The notes under the pieces: generated by a model
Told to the model about the DNA's origin: nothing
Databases searched by the model: none
Seen by the model: the letters and a program-made list of their open reading frames with translations, nothing else
Program-made: the position numbers and the translations under genes
Origin: Hawksworthiomyces lignivorus
Taxonomy: Eukaryota > Ascomycota > Sordariomycetes > Ophiostomatales > Ophiostomataceae
Direction of reading: 5' to 3'
NCBI GenBank assembly: GCA_002917075.1
Contig: NTMA01000037.1
Coordinates: forward strand, 124,001 to 188,000
Length of the DNA: 64,000 bases
Shown: positions 56,426 through 64,000 of the stretch, piece by piece
Layout of the letters: every line of letters begins with the position of its first letter
How positions within the stretch are numbered: the first letter of the stretch is position 1

Positions 56426-58776
56426 TTAATCTGAATCGCCATGTGGCAATGTCGTTGTTGGCGCTACGTTTCCACCTGTCTTCTTCCACGCCTGTGCCAT
56501 AGCCAACAGATTCATCTGGCTCTTGGCTTGTTGATCATCCGCTGGGAACACGTAGTCAACGTATTCCTCCCATGTGCCGTCCTCCAGCCGTCTCTTCTTC
56601 CTTGTCTTGCGCGGCATCTGCCTCTGGATCTTCTGCACTTCATTTTCTGTGCCATGTGTCTTCTCGAATGCTAGCCAGGCATTTAATAACGCCACCCGCT
56701 GTGGCTTGAGTTCCTTCTCCCTGAAGCTGGCGTGCGCCCGTTCGAAAATCTTACGCGCGCGTGCCTTAGCCTCTTCGCTGACTGTGGCTTCGCCCTGCTC
56801 CTGCGTGATCTCATCTTCCTCTTCTAACCCCTCGGTTCCGGGAATATTGATTTCGAACTGGGCATAGCTGATCCACACCTTTGGATGGTCTGCTTTTTCC
56901 AGCAGTCGCTCGTAGAGCTCTCTTGTACGGTCGAATTCGCCCTCTTCCTCTTCGAAGTCAATATACGCTTTCCACAAGACCTCGGGCATGTCGAGCACCG
57001 GCTGGCTCACGCCTATGTCGAAGATAGCGCGAGCACGGTCTAAGTCGTCCAAGCCACGTTCTAGTTCAGCCCACTGAATCCAAGTGCTACAATTGGCTGG
57101 ATTGTAGACAATATGCTTCTCGTATAACAAGCGGCACCGCTGAAACTCAAACAGCTTCTTCTCTAGTTCGATGTAGCCCTTAAATAGCTTGTCCTTTGGC
57201 GCCATACCGATTGCACGCCCAAGGGTCTTCCGTGCTGCTGTAAGCTCTCCTTGCCGCACCTCGAAATATGCCTTTTGCAGCCACACTTTAGCGAACGTAA
57301 ACGTTTTGTGTGGAATCAGGCTAAGGCAGGTGTCATAAATCTGCCGTGCCCGCTCTTTATTTTTTGCACCTGTTTCCTCCCACAGGGCATAAAAGATCCA
57401 TAAGAAGATGTACCGCCGCCAGAGACGCTTTTCTGGTGCGGGAGGTATCTGCGCAACGGCCTTTTCGTACACGTCTCGTATACGGTCTGCATCGCCTGTC
57501 GTCTCTTCAAGCCGGGCCCAGTCGAACCACACATCGTAATTCTTGGGGTTCTCCTTCACCTGCTCCTCGTACTGTCTTCGCCGCTTCGACACGACAACAT
57601 CTTCAATGCCCTCTCTGTGGCCAAACTGTTTTTCAAAGGTTGTGTACTCTTTGTGTAGAAGCATGGACTTGGCTCGCGGTAGGTTGTCAAGTCCAAATTT
57701 ATAGATGGCACGCGCACGGTCATATTCCTTAAGCTTCGTCTCGAATCGCGCGTAGCTGATGAAAAGTCGCTCATCGACAAATTCGTCCCCGAGCGATTCA
57801 ACGGCCGTCTGGAAAACTTCCCGAACCAAGTCGCTCGTGCCAAACTCTTCTTCAAACTTCGCCCATTTAATCCATGTTCGCGGATAAGGATGGACAATGG
57901 TGTAAGAATTAAAAATATCTCGCGCTCGTTCGTATTCGTTATAGCGCTTCTCAAGACGGATGTATGCGTTCCAAACCTCCTCAGACGGTTCCCACTTCAG
58001 CCAGCGGTCGAATATTTGTCTTGTACCCGACACATTCCCTAACATCTCCTCACTAAGTGTATGTCAGCACTTTACTTAAATTTAAACACTAAATAGAAGC
58101 AACAAGTGCGCTAGACGTTCAAACTTACACATAAAGATACTTGTACCACAGCTTATCGACTCGTGGAAGATGAGTGACTGCTCGATCGAGTAGATTCCGG
58201 GCATGAGCAATGTTTCGGTGTTTAATTTCTGCTTCAATATCTGTATATCTTGTTAGGAGCCGTCAGCAGTCAACTGGTCAGCTGGCCGACTGGCCAAGTG
58301 ATGGGAAGCGATGGGAGCCGCAACTCAATGCCGGACGGAAGCAAGAGAGAGTCTCAGGGAAACACTCACATCTAATCCATAGAGGGACGCTTTCGGGTAG
58401 AACATCAAGTGCTCGCTCGAATACAGATCGAGCACGTGCTAGTTCTTTCTGCTCGAGCTCAAATTGTGCATATTGCAACCACTGCTTGAGGCTCGTTCTG
58501 GATCGTCGAATATAGTCTTCATGCTCGCGGCGCTTTCGTCCTTGGTATTCGTGAAGCTCTTCAAGGTCAGCAAACCTTGTGGTCGGTGCTTGGAGAGGTA
58601 CTTCTTGGCGGTCCACAGCTTCTCGAAGAAGTTGCTCGGCCGATATCTAATCCAAGAATAGTCAGTATTCGAAAGAAGAGAAACATGCAGCAGTCTGCAT
58701 CCAGTCATGTAGCTCGACAAACCTGAACCGGTGCAGCGGCCTTGTTTTTAACACGTGGAGGTCCGCGAGACTCCAT
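56426..58776 (-). CDS. clf1: Clf1/Syf3 (Crooked-neck), pre-mRNA splicing factor
   Basis: Four exons on the minus strand: 58776-58723, 58646-58370, 58240-58129 and 58052-56426, giving 689 residues, close to the family's usual size. Splices restore conserved text: PVQ joined to [15 protein letters not shown] joined to [22 protein letters not shown] joined to [17 protein letters not shown]. Introns are 76, 129 and 76 bp with GTTTGT, GTGAGT and GTAAGT donors. The protein is a tandem array of half-a-TPR (HAT) repeats with recurring W-x-x-Y/W...A-R-x-I/V-F/Y patterns ([42 protein letters not shown]). The C-terminus is basic ([20 protein letters not shown]). Clf1 is a scaffold of the Prp19-associated complex and is needed for tri-snRNP joining and for Bact/C complex formation. 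It is divergent from PRP31. Confidence 0.95.
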
Positions 58777-59243
58777 ATTCCGTTACTTCACCCTGTAGTG
58801 TAGTATGCTTAATATCCGGACGCAGGTGTAGAAGCAAATGCACTTGACTTCGTTGTTTGGTTTCGATGAGCAGAACAGACTTTTTGTGGAGTTCTTTTCA
58901 GTAAGGTGGCTTTTGGTCACGTGACACGAAATATTATCATCTGTCGCCACATTTGTGCCACATTTTTCTTCTGCCTTGGGCACGCGCTTCATGCCGGCGC
59001 GTAGGGAGGGAGCTCTAGACTTCAACGCTAGTGATTTTATTTTTCAATATTCGATCTACCTTTGCTGGGCTACGCTTAGCATCATTTGCCCTTAAACAAG
59101 ACAGCGCTCATACTCGGGTTCTCGATCACAGAAGCGCATTCAAATTCGTGTTTACAATATAATCTAGGATCTTCACACTGAATCCACCCCTTTGTTGGGT
59201 TGTGCGTAACTTCCTCTCTCCGCCTTTGTTTCCTTTCACTACC
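58777..59243. promoter_or_regulatory. bidirectional CLF1-PRP31 promoter with palindromic E-box
   Basis: 467 bases separate the two start codons, and both genes are read outward. At 58916-58925 lies GTCACGTGAC, a perfect 10-bp palindrome containing CACGTG. This is the preferred site of Cbf1-class bHLH proteins and, by its basic-region residues, a plausible site for the bHLH factor at 34739-36334. Other control elements were not identified. A shared promoter for two spliceosome genes suggests co-expression, which is inference. Confidence 0.55.
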
Positions 59244-61182
59244 ATGTCTACTCTAGCCGACGAACTCCTCCAAGACTTTGAAGACTCAGGTTCTGACGAG
59301 GCCAACGATGTGGAAGAAGATGGCAACGATGATACTGCGGCTCTTATGGGATTGAACGGGGTCGATGTGCAGATGGATGATACAGATCTTCTCAGCTCAG
59401 ATGAGGATGATCCGATGGGAGATGTGGATGGTAGTTCTGAACACACGAAAGCCAAAGTTGACAAACTTGGCAAAGTATCTGATATGCGCTCAGCAGCAAA
59501 CCTAATCAGAATTTTGGATTCCGTATTAGAGGTTAGTTTTCCCTTATCCACTGTCTCCTGTCTCTTATTTGGCATATATATGCAGCAGTCGGGATGAAGC
59601 GTTTACATCTCTATTTTCTCTCTCCCTTTGCCGAGAAACAGCACGCCTGACTTGTCTGGACGATACTTTCTAGAAAATTGCATTCTATCAAGCTCAACCA
59701 AGCGAAAAGCGTAACGAGCACGTGGGAAACGTCGAAGAGCATCCCGAATATCACCTTTTGACGCAGGCAAATAGCCTTTCAACATCAATCGACAATGAAG
59801 TGGTTCTCGTGCACAAGTGGATCCGAGACCACTACTCAGTACGATTCCCGGAACTCGAGACACTTGTGACCAACCCTCTAGAATATGCTAAAACGGCGGC
59901 CATCCTCGGCAACGGGCCGATGGACTCGGATACGATGAGGAGGCTACCCCAATCAATAGCTAACCCACTTGGAGTTTCGCTCGAGTCTGTGTTGGATAAA
60001 CCGACATTGATGATTGTTACCACAAGTGCCATTACATCCAAGGGCCAGGAAATGGGACAAGGCGACTTAGCGGGTGTGGTTACGGCATCCGAAATGATTA
60101 TCAGACTCGATGCTGCCAAAAAGACGTTGACAGAGTATGTGCAATCGCGCATGACTATCTTTGCGCCGAATCTGACAGCGCTTATTGGATCCTTGACGGC
60201 CGCGCAGCTACTCAATACGGCAGGCGGCCTAACAGGCTTATCCAAGACACCAGCTTGCAATATTGCGGCATGGGGATCAAAGAAAGGAGCCAATGTCAGC
60301 GCACTAGCTACCAATGTGACGACACGACAACAAGGGTATCTGTACCAGGCGCCTATCATTCGTGCAATTCCGACAGACCTCAAGAAGCAAGCGATGCGCA
60401 TCGTATCAGCAAAGGTTGTATTGGCGGCGCGGGTAGATCGAATCCATTCATCCCCCGACGGCAGCTCAGGCCAAGATCTAAAAGACCAATGCCTGGAGCG
60501 TCTTGAGAAGTTGCAGGAGAAGCCACTCAATAAAGGTGCCAAGGCACTGCCAGTTCCAGATGACAAGCCCTCCCGTAAACGCGGTGGTCGGCGTGCACGA
60601 CAGGCTAAGGCTGCGACAGCCATGACAGACTTGCGCAAGGCTCAGAACCGGATGGCATTTGGCAGGGAGGAGAAAGAAGTGGGCTACGGTCTGGGGGACG
60701 AAACAGCTGGCCTGGGGATGATTGGAGCGGCAAGCGACGGGCGGGTTCGCTCTTTACAAATCGATCAACGTACCAAAGCAAAACTAAGCGCCAAGAACAA
60801 GGGCTGGGGCGGACTGGCATCTGTAACGGGCGGAGCAGCATCTTCACTGAGAAGTGTTGGACAAGCAGCCGGCAGCTTGGACTTACGAGGAAAGGGCCTT
60901 CGTACATCGGGGGTGGGCACGACAGTCGGCCAGGGTGGCACCGTGTCGTCACTATCCTTCACTCCAGTTCAAGGTTTAGAATTGGTCGACCCAAGCGTCC
61001 GGGCAGAAATGGGTCGCAAAAGAAAGGCAGAAGAAGATCGCTACTTCAAAGGCGGCACATTCACGCAGATCAGAGCGGGAGGTGGTGGAAGTGGCATTCC
61101 TGCGACGGATAACGGAGTATTCAAGAAGCCAGCTCTACCACCAGCAAAACGTATCGATACAGGCGCGACGAAACGAGATTGA
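59244..61182 (+). CDS. prp31: Prp31, U4/U6 snRNP protein (Nop domain)
   Basis: Two exons, 59244-59531 and 59674-61182, giving 598 residues. The intron 59532-59673 has a GTTAGT donor and TCTAG acceptor; the join RILDSVLE-KIAFYQAQPSE keeps frame. The N-terminus MSTLADELLQDFEDSGSDE and an acidic stretch are typical. The NOSIC and coiled-coil region (YHLLTQANSLSTSIDNEVVL, WIRDHYSVRFPELETLV) precedes the Nop domain with TPACNIAAWGSKKGANVS at about residue 288 (human form: TPSCN) and LKKQAMRIVSAKVVLAARVD. KRGGRRARQAK at about 396, QNRMAFG, SLSFTPVQGLELVDP and EEDRYFKGGTFTQI close the protein. Prp31 binds the 15.5K/Snu13-U4 (or U4atac) RNA complex and bridges U4/U6 to U5. It is divergent from CLF1. 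Confidence 0.95.
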
Positions 61183-64000
61183 TTATATGGATTTGGTGTG
61201 GGCAGGGCCCCAAAATCAGCAAAGAGCAGGACGGAAGGCAACAAGGGTTGCAGAATTTCGACTTAGCAGCATTTACTGTCTAGCTACGGCGTTTGCAGGT
61301 GGCATTGTGATACAGAGGAGACGCTTTTCCCCAAATTAAGCATACTGCACTGGTCCTTTGGCGTTATTTCATGTTATTTCGTGGACATGTGCGCAAATGT
61401 TTTGTAGTGTATTATTGACAAAGCAAACTATAAACGATTGTCTGAAGAGACCGGTATTTACTACGTGAAAATAGCATACCACCAAACCAAAGTAGACGAG
61501 AACAGCCGGCACTATTGAAACCCGGAATTGGTAGGGTCCACAACGAAACTCATCGTACTCGCAGACCATACAAACGTTCAAAGTATATTACCCTATAAGC
61601 TAGATAGCTGCTCGTTAGAGGGGAAAAAAAGACTGCAGAGTAAGAGAATGGTCTTGCAAGCTTTAGGTATACTGCCTACATGGTGTCCCATGGCGCGAAT
61701 CTAGTTCTGATCATATAGAAAGAGGAATAGTAGGTATGAAAGATGCTTGTAAAGGTGCTTGCTTGTACGAGTGAGGACCATCGACGACATATGTGCGAGT
61801 GATACTAGTATGCGTAGATAAGTATTACGGAGGAAATACTCCGTGTGACACCGGCAACATGCCTGGGACCCTATTCGGCTCACTGGGTGGCGAGGATCGA
61901 CACCTTTTAGGGTTAGGACGGTTACCACCTGATAGAGGAAAACTCTAGATTGCAGTCCAAAAGAGCGAGATGGCATTCTTGGAAACCGGTTGGCAATTGC
62001 CCGCTGGTATTTTCAAATGCCATGCTTTTGGTGCGGGGCGGCAAGCTTTAATTTAGACGGTGGGGTGGGGAAAGGGTGCCGATGCCTTAGCGTTAACAAG
62101 GTACAGAAAGATGATAGTCAAGGAACCAACAGCGAAAGAAGTAGACAGGAGGAGGGCAATGGCTGCGGTGGAGGGAAAGACAGTAGTCAATGTTATGTGC
62201 ACATACTTCAGGGGCGAAGGACGCGCAAAAAATGTGCCAGTGAGGAAGAAAATCTAATCCAAGAAAAACAGGCAAATGGCAGCATAAAGAAACATGTAGT
62301 CGTAACATCATGGACGATGAGGCTGTCGTTTTGCAGGATGTGCGGATTTTTTTTTATAAAAAAAGAGGGAAAAAAAAGATGCATAACCCTTAAAACATTA
62401 CTAACCTTAATACTGTTGCGAGATTCCTTAGCAGACATGCAACCAAGTACAGCAGTTTTCTAAACTAACCATATTCTCCTTGTTGCGTCTGAGACATACC
62501 ATTTTCTGCTGTTTTGCTCCACCTCGGGTTTCGCCTTGCGTTGCGCTGTATCCCGCGTACCAGAGACCTTAACTAGTGTTAAGGGTGCAGCTAGATGTAA
62601 GATATTAATGACGCAGTTTGTGCTGATCGCTCTTCCACGCAAATATTTCTGCACAGCTCTACTTTTGCTTGTACGAGTAGCACACGATCGAGGAGCTTGA
62701 TTGTTTTCTGCTTCTAATCCCATCACCTTCAAGTAATGCTGAGGGAGTGCAGGGCTGCTGCACCGTAGGACGTCACCGCAACTAGGTGTTACCTAATACG
62801 AGGACACATGTATACAAAACATTGTTTGTTTTCCCTGTGTGGAGTAATTGCCACAAATTGGCGGGCCAAGAGAACCATCCGCACGGATAGTACTCGTACG
62901 TATTTTTTACGTGGCTTCATTCTATGCATGTTGAAAGACGCCAAAGGTCTTCAGTGGGCCCTTCAAAAAGGGCACAGGGTCTTTCTCCTAGGCTTCTAAA
63001 AAGGGAAGTAGGACAGACCGATGACGAGAAAAGAGAAAGATAAGTAAGCAAGGGCCAAAAAGCAAGCGAAAGAAAAGATCAATAATTTAAGGGGGGGAAC
63101 AAGTCACAACCTATATAGGAGAAGTCAGCAGGGAAGGAGACGTCGGGGAAAGAAAAAGTACGAAAATAACGGAAAGAAGAAAAAGAAGGCAACTAAGCAT
63201 CCCGCACTGGGCAGCAGTTCTCGATCTCAGTGCAAACTTTCGATCATATTTGCAAAATGATGATGGGATTTGCCAAAAACAGGGAGGCGGGGGACCACTG
63301 GCGCCAGGGAAGGTTGTCAGTGGCGGCAGTAAAGGAGTGGAGGCAGGAGCGCAAGGGATCGCGTTTTGCGAGTGCGCAGAGTACAGTACGAGCATATTAT
63401 ATATCCATGATATTGTGGAATACGCGTGGCGTCTTTCAAATGCTGTGTGCACATATGTACTCTGAAAATATAGTAGATATACTATTATGATATGCGTAAA
63501 AGCTCAAGCAAGAATAATATAGCATCTGTAAATTGCCCATACAGATGCGCTGAGAATCGTATCTAACAAGACAAACAACCGACAGAAAGGCCAGCGACTA
63601 TAAAAAATAACATGAGGTGAATGAGCTGGCACACTTCCTAGGGCTTACAAGACACCATGCGGGCAACTTAGTAAACGACATTAACGGTCGAGACTATAAT
63701 AGGTACATTCTGGAAGCGGTTAGCTTTTGAGACATTACAGCGTACCTAAGACACATTCTAGGAACATGAAAGAAAACGGTGGAAAGTACACGAGAGAACA
63801 ACGGTATACGCATGTATGTTCCTCCAACTGGGGCTTTTGAGGAAGACGGAAAATAAAAGATTGTGAAGACAAAACCAGCTAATGTGCCATATAAAAAAAA
63901 TGTGGTACATCGTATGTCCTGGTTTCTTTGTCAAAAATTATTTTTTAGCTTACTCAGCCTACCTAGTCACATACAGCGACTACACACAGGTGAAGCTCAC
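61183..64000. other. gene-free right end of window
   Basis: After the PRP31 3' region no convincing gene is seen. Frames of 60-157 codons (for example 61990-62463) lack protein-like composition and family features. G/A-rich leader-like sequence on the plus strand around 63000-63330 (CT-rich on the minus strand) could belong to a gene read leftward or beyond the edge. A GGTGTCGATCCTC string on the minus strand near 61905 looks B-box-like but no tRNA fold could be built. Confidence 0.5.

Noticed and set aside
59832..60638. Antisense 268-codon frame across PRP31
   Set aside because: Shadow of the Nop-domain coding frame, which matches the family throughout.
61880..61990. tRNA-like strings (GGTGTCGATCCTC, GACTGCAATC) on the minus strand
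   Set aside because: No acceptor or anticodon stem could be formed; spacing between would-be boxes is wrong.
61990..62463. 157-codon frame
   Set aside because: Starts on a non-ATG codon, irregular composition, no family resemblance.

Overview
The window is nuclear DNA of a filamentous ascomycete (Pezizomycotina). The coding genes have short spliceosomal introns with GTAAGT-like donors and CTAAC-like branch sites. Their families are fungal: Npr3, Sft2, LARP1-like, DUF3824, Clf1, Prp31 and a GlcD-gamma-type bHLH factor. The class is uncertain; DUF3824 and the bHLH type recall Eurotiomycetes or Dothideomycetes, but this is an impression only.

The sequence has two compartments. Bases 1-1550 and 31250-64000 are balanced in composition and gene-bearing. 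About 1950-30640 is an extremely AT-rich block of nested, mostly dead transposons with no host gene that I can support. The left end carries the 3' part of a gene fusing an alpha/beta hydrolase to a capping-enzyme-type cysteine phosphatase.

The AT block can be read in layers. Two Ty3/gypsy remnants lie on the minus strand (G1, 2460-8032; G2, 14781 to about 24950). Their reverse transcriptase and RNase H remain legible although broken by C-to-T and G-to-A changes. They share a polypurine tract design. Into and around them came solo LTRs (8033-8826; 23335-23921 with perfect TSD ttaat; 29351-29606), an hAT family in several copies (9760-12684, 12745-14157, 14318-14780, and the complete 15455-19695 with TIRs, 8-bp TSD and intron-bearing transposase), a 390-bp hAT MITE (25072-25461), a 222-bp inverted-repeat MITE (8227-8448), a LINE 3' end (about 25730-26242) and large hairpins. 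Several later insertions are not mutated, so repeat-induced point mutation (RIP) hit the older layer and spared the younger one. Two copies of one LTR show the mutation pattern directly.

The right arm holds, in order: Npr3 (+, TORC1 inhibitor, GATOR1/SEACIT), a bHLH factor (-), Sft2 (+, Golgi transport), a LARP1-like protein with La motif and DM15 region (+), a DUF3824 protein (+), Clf1/Syf3 (-) and Prp31 (+). Clf1 and Prp31 both act in the spliceosome and are divergently transcribed from a 467-bp spacer that contains the palindromic E-box GTCACGTGAC. The other spacers are long (0.8-4.3 kb), with pyrimidine-rich promoter stretches and no RNA gene that I could establish. Complete exon sets were derived for the spliced genes: Npr3 791 aa, Sft2 215 aa, LARP1-like 1103 aa, Clf1 689 aa, Prp31 598 aa.

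I found no unambiguous undescribed system. The best candidates for a second look are the hydrolase-phosphatase fusion, the complete hAT element with palindromic subterminal repeats and a leader minisatellite, the inverted-repeat MITE with an internal empty-site control, and the class of unmutated insertions in a mutated block.
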